Of a stretch of DNA of 64,000 nt, positions 47,647 to 56,852 are shown one piece after another. The DNA is from Cyanobacterium aponinum PCC 10605. GTDB lineage: Bacteria; Cyanobacteriota; Cyanobacteriia; Cyanobacteriales; Cyanobacteriaceae. The position numbers and the translations under genes were made by a program. Position 1 is the stretch's first letter; every line of letters begins with the position of its first letter. The stretch covers positions 372,001 to 436,000 of the forward strand of contig NC_019776.1 in the NCBI RefSeq assembly GCF_000317675.1, written 5' to 3'. The notes under the pieces were generated by a model. The model had not been told where the DNA came from. It saw only the letters and a program-made list of their open reading frames with translations, and did not search any database.

Positions 47647-48930
47647 TTTATTTATCTCTACTTTTCCTTGAGAATTTCTAGGGATTTCTGTGACACAATA
47701 CCAGATTTTAGGGATTTTATAATTACTTATTTCCCCTCTTAATTTTGCTTTTATTTGTTCTGGTTTAATCCCTTTATTTTTTGGTACATAAAAAGATGCG
47801 ATCGCATCTCCCCAATAAGGATCTTTTTCAGCTTTAATTACTACATCTTGAACTAAATTAGTGTTGAGAATTGCCTTTTCTATTTCTTGGGGAAAAACAT
47901 TTTCTCCTCCCGTAATAATTTTTTGACTATTTCTACCTAAAATACATAAAAATCCTTCCTGATCAAAATAACCAACATCATCAGTAAGGTAAATTTCTTT
48001 TTCTTCATAGTGAGGATAATAACCTTTAAATAAAGATGTTGCTTTAATAGCAATAATATTCTGTTGATAAGTTGAGTATTGTAAAAATCCCTTTTGCCTA
48101 ACCTCATCAATATCTTTTGTTTTTTCACTGGATATAATATTTGCATGGGGTAAAACTTGACCACTACTATTATTATTGTTAGTAAAATATTCAGGTTTTA
48201 AAATTGTAATTCCCGACGCAGTTTCCGTCATTCCATAGGTTAAAGCAAGAGGTAAATTATATGTCCTTGCTAAATTAATTTGTTGAGGAGAAATGGATGC
48301 ACCACCGACTAAAATAGTTTTAAACTGTTGCAGAAAGAAAGGGTTTTTATCTAAGAAAAATTGTAATTGAGTTGGCACTAAAGAAATAAAATAATCTTGA
48401 TAATTTACGATGCTTTGATGGTTATTTTTTAAATAATTAAAAGTATTAAAAACGAAATCTCCTTCACTAATAAAACTGCGAACAACCTGCATCAAACCAC
48501 TAACATGATAAAGGGGTAAACAGCAGAAAGAATTAATAGGAAGATTACCAAAAAATTGATAGAAACTTAGGGCAGAATTAGTTAAGGTTTCCCAAGTGTG
48601 GATCGCAAATTTTATTTGTCCAGATGTTCCTCCTGTGGGGATCATTATTCCCTTCAATCGGGTTTGTTTTTTTTGTTTATTTCGACTAAATTTATAATTG
48701 ATTTTACCAAAAATAAGATCAGGAGTAACTATTTTTTCTACTTGTTGCCATTCTTGTTTACCCCAATTAGGATTAACTAAAAATAAACTAACATTACTAT
48801 TTATACAAGCAAAAAAAGCCGAAACAAAATTGCAAAAATCATTTTCTCCTAAAAAGATAATTATATTTTCTTCTTGATTAAACTTATTAATAATAGATAA
48901 ATATTTTTCAAATAGTCTTTGCTCAAACAA
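47629..48930 (-). CDS. menE: O-succinylbenzoate-CoA ligase (MenE-like)
   Basis: An AMP-forming acyl-CoA ligase of the ANL superfamily. The P-loop is GIMIPTGGTSGQIKFAIHTW, with ALTYGMTETASG, and the hinge region YLTDDVGYFDQEGFLCILGR with KIITGGENVFPQEIEKAI. The final lysine is in IPRNSQGKVEINKL. At about 433 residues it is short, as is typical of MenE, which activates o-succinylbenzoate in phylloquinone synthesis; this role fits cyanobacteria. The start is a TTG with AGAGGGG upstream because no ATG precedes the first motif, so a slightly truncated N-terminus is possible. Other men genes are not nearby. Confidence 0.85.
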   Translation of the reverse strand: MFEQRLFEKYLSIINKFNQEENIIIFLGENDFCNFVSAFFACINSNVSLFLVNPNWGKQEWQQVEKIVTPDLIFGKINYKFSRNKQKKQTRLKGIMIPTGGTSGQIKFAIHTWETLTNSALSFYQFFGNLPINSFCCLPLYHVSGLMQVVRSFISEGDFVFNTFNYLKNNHQSIVNYQDYFISLVPTQLQFFLDKNPFFLQQFKTILVGGASISPQQINLARTYNLPLALTYGMTETASGITILKPEYFTNNNNSSGQVLPHANIISSEKTKDIDEVRQKGFLQYSTYQQNIIAIKATSLFKGYYPHYEEKEIYLTDDVGYFDQEGFLCILGRNSQKIITGGENVFPQEIEKAILNTNLVQDVVIKAEKDPYWGDAIASFYVPKNKGIKPEQIKAKLRGEISNYKIPKIWYCVTEIPRNSQGKVEINKLNRRC

Positions 48931-49000
48931 TTTAGCCCCTCTTAACTTTAAGTATTATTCAATTGTCTTTTAAAAAAGTGTTAGCTTAAATAAAAACTAT

Positions 49001-49271
49001 GGTTTTTCAGAGTGTGGTTATGATAAATTATGTCTTAAAAAGGTTTCAGGTGGCAGGTAGCAGGTGTCAGGGTGTTTAGGGGATGGGGAGATGATGGGAT
49101 GAGGGGAGAGGGTGAAGTAGGGGCGAATGGCCATTCGCCCGTACAGGGTTTCAGGTTTTAGAAGAAAGTAATGAGTAACGAGTAATTATCAACTATTCAC
49201 TATTCACTATTTACCTTTCCCCTTTTTCCTTTTTCAACGAACAATTTATCACGACGAGAAGTAATAGAGCC
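49001..49271. repeat. Family-1 inverted-repeat element, copy E, with nested family-2 type interior
   Basis: The left end is GGTTTTTCAGAGTGTGGTTA and the reversed right end is GGCTCTATTACTTCTCGTCG, so the family-1 ends are intact. The interior has been replaced by heptads and the palindrome GGGCGAATGGCCATTCGCCC (49121-49140). The stretch 49062-49216 is nearly identical to the inverse of 44041-44190 inside family-2 copy 5. Confidence 0.72.
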
Positions 49272-49351
49272 ATTATTTAAAAATCTCCTGTTACCTATCA
49301 GCTTTCCTCGTTGCCTAGCTTAATTTTCTTAATTTTTAAATTCTTTAATCC

Positions 49352-50962
49352 ATGTCTTTATCTCGCATCATCACAATTATTGTCGGTATTAGTGCTATTT
49401 TTGGCTTAATGTTATGGCTAATTAGTAGCTTATCGAGACTTTATAGTGAAATTGCATGGACTAGCCCATTTTTAGCCAATTTTTTAGTATTTATTCTCAT
49501 TGTTTTACTGATTTGCTTTATTGTTCTTTTTATCTACTATTTAGGTGTCACCCCCAACAGCAAAGGGAAGGGTAAACGAAAAAGAAGAAAAATATTACCT
49601 GCTTTGCCTTCTGAAAAAAATGAAATTGCGTCAGAAACAATTAAGGCAGTTAAAAAACAGGTAGCACAAATACAAGATGAAGTTGCCCAAAAAGCCCTTT
49701 TAGCTAAGTCTCAAGCTATTGAAGCTAGTTTAACTCAAGGAAACCTAAAAGTGGTAGTATTCGGTACAGGAAGTGCGGGAAAAACTTCTTTGGTTAATGC
49801 TTTAATGGGGGAAATGGTGGGAGATGTTCAAGCTAGTATGGGTACAACGACAGAGGGGGTTACTTATACTCTGAAATTACCTAATCTTAACCGAGAAATT
49901 GCGATCGTTGATACTCCGGGCATTTTGGAAATGGGAGCGCCGGGAGAAATTCGGGAACAATTAGCAAGGGAATTAGCAACTTCGGCGGATTTATTAATTT
50001 TTGTGTGTGATAACGATTTAAGGGCGTCAGAATTTAAACCTCTGGAGGCTTTAGCTAGTATCGGGAAGCGATCGCTTCTTGTTTTTAATAAGATAGACTT
50101 ATACTCAGAGGAGGAACAAGAAATTATCTTAAACCAACTGCGAGAAAGAGTAAAAAGTTTTATTCCCTCAGTAGATGTATTAAAAGCCTGTGCGAATCCT
50201 CAACCCGTGCAGTTTTCCGAAAGTGAAATTATACAACCAGAAATAGAAATAATCGGGGTAATCAAGCGCTTAGCGGCAATTTGTCGAGCCGAAGGAGATG
50301 ACTTATTAGCAGATAATATTCTGTTACAATCTCAACGATTAGGAGAAGAAGCTCGAAAATTAATTAGTCAACAACGTAGTCGAGAAGCCGATAAAATTAT
50401 CGCCCGTTATCAATGGATTGGGGCAGGGGTAATTGCTTGTACTCCTTTACCTGTAGTGGATATGTTAGCAACGGCCGCAGTAAACGCACAAATGGTAGTA
50501 GAAATTGGACAAGTTTATGGTTGTGAGTTAAATAGTGATACAGGACGAGATTTAGCCCTTTCTTTAGGAAAAACATTGGTTAGTTTAGGAGTCGTAAAAG
50601 GGGCGGTGGAATTAGTAGCAAAAGCCCTCCAATTTACGGCGGCTACTTACGTTATTGGGAAGGTTATTCAGGCAATTAGTGCCGCTTATCTAACTCGCAT
50701 TGCGGGAAAAAGTTTTGTGGAATATTTCAGTCATGATCAAGATTGGGGAGACGGCGGAATTACAGAAGTTGTGCAACGACAATTTAAGTTGAGTCGCAAG
50801 GATGAATTTATTAAAGCCTTTGTGCAAGATGCTATTACCCGTGTCATTGAACCAATTAAAGATACTTTAGATTATGGTAATGAGGAAGAAGAGAGTAACG
50901 ATATTTATTTTGATGATAATGATGATTGGAGTAACGAATCAAGCAAGATTGATCAATGGTAG
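49352..50962 (+). CDS. Membrane-anchored Era-like GTPase with DUF697 (YcjF-type) domain
   Basis: 536 residues. Two N-terminal membrane helices (IITIIVGISAIFGLMLWLIS and FLVFILIVLLICFIVLFIYY) are followed by a basic linker and the G domain from about 130: Walker A GTGSAGKTSLVNAL, switch threonine region GTTTEGVTY, G3 DTPGILEMG, and G4 NKID. The C-terminal 200 residues form a DUF697-like hydrophobic helical domain (GVIACTPLPVVDMLATAAVN, VVKGAVELVAKALQF) and end in an acidic tail. Related proteins are found throughout cyanobacteria; the precise role is unknown. The gene stands alone. Confidence 0.88.
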   Translation: MSLSRIITIIVGISAIFGLMLWLISSLSRLYSEIAWTSPFLANFLVFILIVLLICFIVLFIYYLGVTPNSKGKGKRKRRKILPALPSEKNEIASETIKAVKKQVAQIQDEVAQKALLAKSQAIEASLTQGNLKVVVFGTGSAGKTSLVNALMGEMVGDVQASMGTTTEGVTYTLKLPNLNREIAIVDTPGILEMGAPGEIREQLARELATSADLLIFVCDNDLRASEFKPLEALASIGKRSLLVFNKIDLYSEEEQEIILNQLRERVKSFIPSVDVLKACANPQPVQFSESEIIQPEIEIIGVIKRLAAICRAEGDDLLADNILLQSQRLGEEARKLISQQRSREADKIIARYQWIGAGVIACTPLPVVDMLATAAVNAQMVVEIGQVYGCELNSDTGRDLALSLGKTLVSLGVVKGAVELVAKALQFTAATYVIGKVIQAISAAYLTRIAGKSFVEYFSHDQDWGDGGITEVVQRQFKLSRKDEFIKAFVQDAITRVIEPIKDTLDYGNEEEESNDIYFDDNDDWSNESSKIDQW

Positions 50963-50989
50963 ATAATTATCAAGTGAACTCAGTATAGA

Positions 50990-51170
50990 ATTGTCGGTTA
51001 AGATAGGTGAACGGGTTTATGAAAGAGGTGTCAGGGTGTTTAGGGGATGGGAGGATTAGGAGGAAATGAGTTCTGAGTTCAGGGGAAATGAGGTGATGGA
51101 GGGAAATAAGTAATGATTAATGAGTGTTCAGAGTTTTTAATTCTTAATTTTTAATTCTTAATTCTTAGTT
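50990..51170. repeat. Composite heptad repeat region
   Basis: GGTGTCAGGGTGTTTAGGGG near 51030 matches parts of the 44 kb and 49 kb elements, followed by GAGTTCTGAGTTC, GAGTGTTC and TTAATTCTTAATT short tandem repeats. No inverted ends were found. Confidence 0.5.
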
Positions 51171-51238
51171 GTGGCGGTTTCCGATTTTTCCATTAGAATT
51201 ATCGCATATATAAATAAAACTTGTCGGATTTTTGTACA

Positions 51239-52210
51239 ATGAAAAGAAAATCATTGCGATTAATTGACAGTTTTCCTTTTCTCTCAGGGGTACTAGGAAT
51301 TACTGCTACAGTTATAACTTCATTTTCTCTGTTCTATCCCACAGTAGCTCAAAATGTTTCAACAGAAATTAAGATTGTTGCAGGAGATGAGTCGGGAGAA
51401 TATTATGCGGCGGCAAAAGATATTGAAAAGTTAGCCCAAGAAAATAATCTTGATATAGATATTATTGCGACAAAAGGGGCTTTACAAAATATTGATGATG
51501 TTTTCCGCTATAACAGTGTTAGCCTTGGACTAACTCAGAGTGATATTCTTGCTTTTTACAACACCTTTGCCAATGATAATGAAGAAATACGTCGCAAAGC
51601 TGAAAGTTTAAGAATAGTTTTGCCTCTTTATGAAGAAGAAGTTCATCTTATCACCCGTAAAGATATTAAGTCGGTGGAAGATTTGGAGGGAAAGATAGTT
51701 TCTATCGGGGATGAAAATAGCGGTACTAGCACAACCGCTACAACTTTACTTTTTCAATGGGGTGTTAATCCTCAAGAGTTGTTGACTTATGATGTGAAGC
51801 GTAGTATTGATGCTCTGCGAAATGGAGAAATTGATGCGATGTTTTATGTGGTGGGAGTTCCTGCAAAGGTTTTAACAGAACAAATTTTGAAGGAAGATAA
51901 TTTTCAGATTTTACCTATCAGTTTAGCTATAAATGAAGATGATGATTTTTTCTCTCGTTTATATTCTCCTGTTACTCTCCCCGCTAATACTTATGAGTGG
52001 CAATCGGAGGAAGTTCAAACTCTTGCGGTTCAATCATTATTGTTTACTGTAGAAAATGATGGTTGTGAACAAGTATCTCCTGTGGCTTCTTTAATTAAGG
52101 ATAATTTATCCTGGTTACAGGCAAATGGTAGTCCAATTTGGAAAAAAGTGGATTTAAAACTATTTCATGATGAAACCCCAGAAAGAATGTCTCAGTGTGT
52201 TAGTCAATAA
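51239..52210 (+). CDS. TAXI family TRAP-type solute-binding protein
   Basis: 323 residues with an N-terminal membrane/signal segment (LSGVLGITATVITSFSLFYP) then the TAXI-type periplasmic binding fold: IKIVAGDESGEYYAAAKDIE near the start, NSVSLGLTQSDILAFYN, IVLPLYEEEVHLITRKDIKS and EGKIVSIGDENSGTSTTATT. The ATG at 51239 is preferred over a TTG six codons upstream. The ligand is unknown; some TAXI proteins bind glutamate or other anions. No TRAP membrane subunit is adjacent, so it may act as an orphan receptor or sensor. Confidence 0.87.
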   Translation: MKRKSLRLIDSFPFLSGVLGITATVITSFSLFYPTVAQNVSTEIKIVAGDESGEYYAAAKDIEKLAQENNLDIDIIATKGALQNIDDVFRYNSVSLGLTQSDILAFYNTFANDNEEIRRKAESLRIVLPLYEEEVHLITRKDIKSVEDLEGKIVSIGDENSGTSTTATTLLFQWGVNPQELLTYDVKRSIDALRNGEIDAMFYVVGVPAKVLTEQILKEDNFQILPISLAINEDDDFFSRLYSPVTLPANTYEWQSEEVQTLAVQSLLFTVENDGCEQVSPVASLIKDNLSWLQANGSPIWKKVDLKLFHDETPERMSQCVSQ

Positions 52211-52226
52211 AAAGGAGAAATTAAAA

Positions 52227-52820
52227 ATGAAGCATTGGTATAAGTTAGCTTTAATTAGCGTCATTAGCTGTGGATTTTTTGCTCAAGCAACTCCTGCATC
52301 CGCAGAAAGTCGTCTTACCTGTGAGTCTTACAAAGGACGTTATAAATTTTGTGATGCCGACACCAGAGGGGGAGTTAAGTTAATTCGCCAATTGAGTCGA
52401 ACGGAGTGCCGTCAAGGAAGTACATGGGGTTATGATCGTAATGGTATTTGGGTCGATCGCGGTTGTAGTGCTGAATTTGCCGTCAGAGGAAGAGGGGATA
52501 ATTACAACAATAATAATAATAGTAGTGGAGATAATACGGCGGCAATTATTGGTGGTGTTTTAGCTGTAGGTGCGATCGCAGCAGCCATAGCCAGTAGTTC
52601 TGACAATAACAATTATGATGGGGGTAATACTATTACCTGTAATTCTGATCGAGGAAATTATACCCGTTGTGGTGCGGATATTCGTAGAGGCGATCGTGTT
52701 GTGATGAGACGACAACTTAGTAATTCTGGATGTTGGGAAGGAAGTACATGGGGTTACGATAGAAATGGCATTTGGGTTGATCAAGGATGTCGTGGGGTTT
52801 TTGAAATTAGAAGACGATAA
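52227..52820 (+). CDS. Secreted protein with two DUF3011 domains
   Basis: 197 residues from the ATG at 52227, with ribosome site AAAGGAG. The signal peptide is MKHWYKLALISVISCGFFAQ with cleavage after ASA. Two near-identical DUF3011 domains follow: the first has CESYKGRYKFCDADTRGG, RQLSRTECRQGSTWGYDRNG and IWVDRGC; the second has CNSDRGNYTRCGADIRRGD and STWGYDRNGIWVDQGC. Each has four cysteines expected to form disulfides. Between them is a low-complexity Asn/Gly/Ser stretch and a glycine-alanine-rich hydrophobic segment (AAIIGGVLAVGAIAAAIASS) that may be membrane-associated. It starts 16 bases after the TAXI stop, so the two are likely co-transcribed. Confidence 0.86.
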   Translation: MKHWYKLALISVISCGFFAQATPASAESRLTCESYKGRYKFCDADTRGGVKLIRQLSRTECRQGSTWGYDRNGIWVDRGCSAEFAVRGRGDNYNNNNNSSGDNTAAIIGGVLAVGAIAAAIASSSDNNNYDGGNTITCNSDRGNYTRCGADIRRGDRVVMRRQLSNSGCWEGSTWGYDRNGIWVDQGCRGVFEIRRR

Positions 52821-53512
52821 TTCAATGAATAATGGATAAGATAGAGGTTTCATCAGGAGTCAGAGTGTTAGGACATTGGGGTATTGGAGCATTAGGGGGA
52901 AGTTGATTAAACACTATTGCCTATTGCCTTATCTAAATTGTTAATTACTAATTAAAATCTATTCACTATTCACCTTTGCCCTCCCCCCTCGAGAGGGGGG
53001 ATAAAGGGGGGTTTGCTCTTTTCTCCATCATTCATGGATGAAAATTTATCCCGAACTCAGGTTACTTTCATTAGACTTCTCCAAAAAATATTTTTTATTG
53101 GCTCGTAGTAAGGGCTTCAGCCCTCGTTTTAGCAATTAATGGAGATGTCTATTTAGATTAATTTATAGTCTTCCAAAGTAGAACTTTAGATGGAACCGAG
53201 ATGATAAATAATGAGTCTATATCAAGTGTTCTGAGTTATCTTTTTCTTTATTTTGATAATAGGCGTTACTTAATAATGGTATGAAATGTACTGAAATTAT
53301 GTAAAAAATTGAGACATCAAAATATTATCACTATTACCTATTCCTCATTCTCCCCCCAACCTCACTTAAATGAGCTAAAGTCAGCAACGCCTGATAATAT
53401 ATTCATGTCTTAAGAATTCTCCTCTTTATCAAAATATCCAACTCAGATTAGCTTATGACTTAGATTATTGGTTTTTAGTAATTAGGTTTCTTATTTTTTT
53501 TATCTCACACTC
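52821..53512. other. Intergenic region with repeats, upstream of the YraQ-type permease
   Basis: 692 bases. It contains GGGGTATTGGAGCATTAGGGG heptads, the C/G palindromic module at about 52977-53017, and a family-2 end ending AACTCAGGTT at 53063. A further AAGGGCTTCAGCCCT hairpin lies near 53110. The remainder to 53512 is AT-rich with no clear motif; I looked for a Zur box and did not find a convincing one. Confidence 0.65.
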
Positions 53513-54547
53513 ATGACTCAAATTTATAGTGCTTTTACTTTATTTACCAGTTTATTAGTTGAGGCGATGCCCTTTTTGTTAATGGGGGTATTGTTATCTA
53601 GTAGTTTAATTCTTTTTTTTGATGAAGGTAATTTAATTAAAAGAATCCCCAATCATCCTTTTTTGGGTTCGATAATTGGCAGTTTATTCGGTTTTTTCTT
53701 TCCTGTATGCGAGTGTGGCAACATTCCCGTTGCCCGTCGTTTACTGTTACAAGGTTTACCTACCTCCGTTGCAATTTCTTTTCTTCTTGCCGCCCCTACT
53801 ATCAATCCTATCGTTTTATGGTCAACTTATGTCGCTTTTAGAGGACAACCTGAAGTTTTTTGGTTAAGGATAATCTTTTCTTTGACTATTGCCATTGCGG
53901 TAGGGTGTATTTTCAGTTTACAAAAAGATCCTCGACCTCTATTGAAACCATTGTTAGCAAAGCGTTTGACTGTTATTTTTGAGCAAATGGAAGCCAAAAA
54001 ATCCCTTCAAACATCTCCCTCTCAACCAGAATACAGTCTTTTACAATCTGGTAGCTTTCTTCTTTCACCTCAAGGGCAGACAGTCAAAATGGATCAAACT
54101 TTGTTGAAATCCCCTGTTAATCCAAAAAGTCAAGTTAGTAAGTCTTACAAGTGGAATTTATTTATTAGCAATGTTACGAACGAACTCAGAGAATTAGGCG
54201 GTGTGTTAATATTAGGAAGTGCGATCGCAGCTTCAATACAAGTCTTTGTCCCCAGAGAGATTATTTTGAATTTAGGACAAGATACCATCACTTCTATTAT
54301 CTCCATGATGATTTTAGCCGCCGTTGTTTCTATTTGTTCTACGGTTGATTCATTTTTTGTGCTATCTTTTGCCTCTACTTTTACCACCGCTTCTTTAGTT
54401 GCATTTCTGGTTTTTGGACCTATGATTGATATAAAAGCGATCGGCTTAATGTTATCTATTTTTAAACCAAGAATGATTGTTTATTTAATGGTAATTGTTG
54501 CTCAATTAACTTTTATATTAACTCTCTCCTATAACTATCTATTCTAA
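53513..54547 (+). CDS. Permease of the YraQ/DUF318 (ArsP-like) family
   Basis: 344 residues with about eight membrane helices. The family signature is in the second helix: FGFFFPVCECGNIPVARRLL with PTSVAISFLLAAPTINPIVL; the matching motif in the second half is SICSTVDSFFVLSFASTFTT. The middle (about 150-210) is a variable cytosolic loop. Substrates in the family include organoarsenicals, and in other bacteria the gene is paired with a DUF1980 protein, as here (17 bases to the next gene). A metal or metalloid export or import function is possible but unproven. Confidence 0.87.
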   Translation: MTQIYSAFTLFTSLLVEAMPFLLMGVLLSSSLILFFDEGNLIKRIPNHPFLGSIIGSLFGFFFPVCECGNIPVARRLLLQGLPTSVAISFLLAAPTINPIVLWSTYVAFRGQPEVFWLRIIFSLTIAIAVGCIFSLQKDPRPLLKPLLAKRLTVIFEQMEAKKSLQTSPSQPEYSLLQSGSFLLSPQGQTVKMDQTLLKSPVNPKSQVSKSYKWNLFISNVTNELRELGGVLILGSAIAASIQVFVPREIILNLGQDTITSIISMMILAAVVSICSTVDSFFVLSFASTFTTASLVAFLVFGPMIDIKAIGLMLSIFKPRMIVYLMVIVAQLTFILTLSYNYLF

Positions 54548-54564
54548 TTTTTATTATTAAAACC

Positions 54565-55374
54565 ATGATTAATCACCTACTAAATAATAAAAAACAATGG
54601 TTTAATGTTATAGATATAATAGCTATTTTTTCTTGGTCAATATTATTGTTTAAATATTGGATAACAGGACAGCTTTATTTATTAATTCACCCTAACTATT
54701 TTTTATTAGTACTTATTAGTAGTATTATTTTATTGTTACTATCTATAGCGAAGATATATCAAGTATTTATTTATCATCAAAAAAATCCCAATTTTGAACA
54801 ATTAGCAAATAGTCAACACAGCAACCTACTACCCAAAGGATGGGGAAGTAGCCTATTGATAGCCGTTGCGGTTTTAGGTTTGATTATCAATCCAATGGTG
54901 TTAAATAGCCAAACTGCAATGCAAAGAGGCGTAACAGATACCTTACCTCCCACAACCCTGCAAACTCAATCTTTTCTTAATCAAATTCCCCCTGAAAAGC
55001 GCTCTTTGATAGAATGGGTTAGAACCTTGAATGTATATCCTGAGCCAGATAATTATATCGGTCAATCTGCTAACATAACGGGATTCGTGGTACATTTAGA
55101 TCATCTTCCTGATAACTATATTTATCTTTCTCGCTTTGTCTTGACCTGTTGTGCGGTGGATGCTTACCCCGTGGGGATTTTGGTAGAACTACCCGATTCT
55201 CGCAATGAATTTCCTCCTGATAGTTGGTTAGAAGTTCAAGGTTTGATGAATACTGTCACTTTACCCGCCTTAGAAGTAACCGAAAATAAATTAGTCAAGG
55301 AAAAGAGACAATTAGTTTTACAAGCAAAAATGGTAAAAACAATTCCGACTCCTTCTAATCCTTATGCTTATTAG
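54565..55374 (+). CDS. TIGR03943/DUF1980 family protein (YcgQ-like)
   Basis: 269 residues. Three N-terminal hydrophobic segments (WFNVIDIIAIFSWSILLFKY, YFLLVLISSIILLLLSIAK, GSSLLIAVAVLGLIINPMVL) are followed by an extracytosolic domain with the family features YIGQSANITGFVVHL and RFVLTCCAVDAYPVGILVEL, the latter holding the characteristic paired cysteines. This family partners the DUF318 permease in many bacteria; gene order and spacing of 17 bases support an operon with 53513-54547. The pair probably forms one transport complex. Confidence 0.88.
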   Translation: MINHLLNNKKQWFNVIDIIAIFSWSILLFKYWITGQLYLLIHPNYFLLVLISSIILLLLSIAKIYQVFIYHQKNPNFEQLANSQHSNLLPKGWGSSLLIAVAVLGLIINPMVLNSQTAMQRGVTDTLPPTTLQTQSFLNQIPPEKRSLIEWVRTLNVYPEPDNYIGQSANITGFVVHLDHLPDNYIYLSRFVLTCCAVDAYPVGILVELPDSRNEFPPDSWLEVQGLMNTVTLPALEVTENKLVKEKRQLVLQAKMVKTIPTPSNPYAY

Positions 55375-55394
55375 TTTGTTCATCAGGGCTAGAA

Positions 55395-55490
55395 AGAAAG
55401 GAAAATATGGGTTCTGAGTTATTAATTATTCACTATTAATCATTGCCTTCCCCCCTCTCGAGGGGGGATAAAGGGGGGTTTGCCCTTTTC
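55395..55490. repeat. C/G palindromic module and heptad region
   Basis: ATTCACT-type heptads then CCTTCCCCCCTCTCGAGGGG and GGATAAAGGGG, in the orientation opposite to the 2 kb copy. Confidence 0.6.
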
Positions 55491-55560
55491 TTAATTGTCA
55501 ATTTCTAATTGAAATAACCTTTACATCGCCAAAAAAATTTTATATTTAATTAGGTTTATT

Positions 55561-56598
55561 ATGGTAAATTTAACAGAAACTCAAAGCCGAAAAGATGATC
55601 ATATTCGTATTTGCTTAGATGAAAAAGTACAAGTAAACCAAATTACAAATGGCTTAGAAAAATATCAATTTACCCATGTTTGTTTACCAGAATTAGACTA
55701 TCAAGAAATAGACATTAATACCACTTTTTTAAACCGTCAATTAAATACTCCTTTGTTAATATCTTCTATGACAGGAGGCACGGAAAACGCCCAATTAATT
55801 AACCAAAGATTGGCTAGGATTGCCCAAAAATATGGTTTACCAATGGGTATTGGTTCAGGACGTGTTATTATTGAAAAACCAGAAATCGCTTCTACCTTTC
55901 AAGTACGTGATAATGCCCCAGATATAATGTTATTAGCCAATTTGGGGGCTGTACAACTTAATTATGGTTATAACTGGCAAGAATGCTTAAAATTAGTGGA
56001 AATTTTAGAAGCAGATGCTTTAATTCTCCATTTCAACCCCTTACAAGAATGTATCCAACCTGAAGGAGACACCAATTTCAAAGACTTATTAACAAAAATT
56101 GAGCAAGTATGTGATAAATTACCCATACCCGTTATTGCCAAAGAAGTGGGTAACGGTATATCCGTAAAAATGGCGGAAAAACTTATTAATGCAGGTATTC
56201 AGGCTATTGATGTAGCTGGTATGGGTGGGACATCATGGGCGATGGTAGAGAGTGAAAGGGCGAAAAATCCCCTTCAGAAAGAATTAGGTAAAACCTTTGC
56301 TAATTGGGGTATTCCCACGGCTGACTGCGTTAGAGACATTCGGCAACAATATTCCGAGATACCCCTAATCGCTTCGGGAGGTATTCGTAATGGTTTAGAA
56401 GTGGCTAAAATGTTGGCTTTAGGTGCGGACGTGGTGGGTTTAGCTTATCCTTTTCTTAAAACGGCTATGACTTCAGAAGAAGCTATTGAGGAGTTAGTAA
56501 AACTAATAATTGCGGAGATAAAAACAGTACTTTTCTGTACAGGAAATAAGAATATAAATTCTTTAAAAACTTCCCAAAACTTAACGATTAATAATTAA
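55561..56598 (+). CDS. fni: Isopentenyl-diphosphate delta-isomerase, type 2 (FMN-dependent)
   Basis: Converts isopentenyl diphosphate to dimethylallyl diphosphate for isoprenoids, using FMN and NADPH. Signatures: [15 protein letters not shown] near the start, [30 protein letters not shown], and the FMN site [19 protein letters not shown] with [20 protein letters not shown] and [13 protein letters not shown]. At 345 residues it is typical of type 2. The gene stands alone between a palindromic repeat and a truncated family-1 element. Confidence 0.95.
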   Translation: MVNLTETQSRKDDHIRICLDEKVQVNQITNGLEKYQFTHVCLPELDYQEIDINTTFLNRQLNTPLLISSMTGGTENAQLINQRLARIAQKYGLPMGIGSGRVIIEKPEIASTFQVRDNAPDIMLLANLGAVQLNYGYNWQECLKLVEILEADALILHFNPLQECIQPEGDTNFKDLLTKIEQVCDKLPIPVIAKEVGNGISVKMAEKLINAGIQAIDVAGMGGTSWAMVESERAKNPLQKELGKTFANWGIPTADCVRDIRQQYSEIPLIASGGIRNGLEVAKMLALGADVVGLAYPFLKTAMTSEEAIEELVKLIIAEIKTVLFCTGNKNINSLKTSQNLTINN

Positions 56599-56608
56599 AA
56601 ATTAAAAT

Positions 56609-56740
56609 GGCTCTATCACTTTGAGTATGTAAATTATTAGTTAGGGTAAGCTGAAAGGCAAGAGGCAATAGGGGATTATTAAATAATAATTTATAAACTT
56701 TTAGTTTTTTTTTACTATAAACACTATTCACTATTCACTA
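56609..56740. repeat. Family-1 element, truncated copy C
   Basis: The left end GGCTCTATCACTTTGAGTATG and the AT-rich interior (GGGGATTATTAAATAATAAT, TTTATAAACTTTTAG) are clear. The right end is missing and is replaced by ATTCACT heptads. Confidence 0.6.
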
Positions 56741-56812
56741 TTCACTATTCACCTTTGCCCTTTGCCCTTTTCTCCATCATTCATAGATCAAAATTTATCC
56801 AGAATTCAGGGT
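56741..56812. repeat. Heptad run with a family-2 end
   Basis: ATTCACTATTCACT repeats, TTTGCCC repeats, and CTCCATCATTCATAG preceding a degenerate family-2 end (ATCCAGAATTCAGGGT). Confidence 0.5.
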
Positions 56813-56852
56813 AAAATAGATTACTATTTGGTGTTATTCCCTTCTGTGACTG

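Noticed and set aside
52560-52853. Open frame of 97 codons opposite the DUF3011 gene
   Set aside because: Antisense shadow of repetitive Asn/Ser codons; no start signals.
53260-53410. Zur box upstream of the YraQ/DUF1980 pair
   Set aside because: TGATAAT-like half-sites occur but do not pair into a palindrome at proper spacing in this AT-rich stretch.
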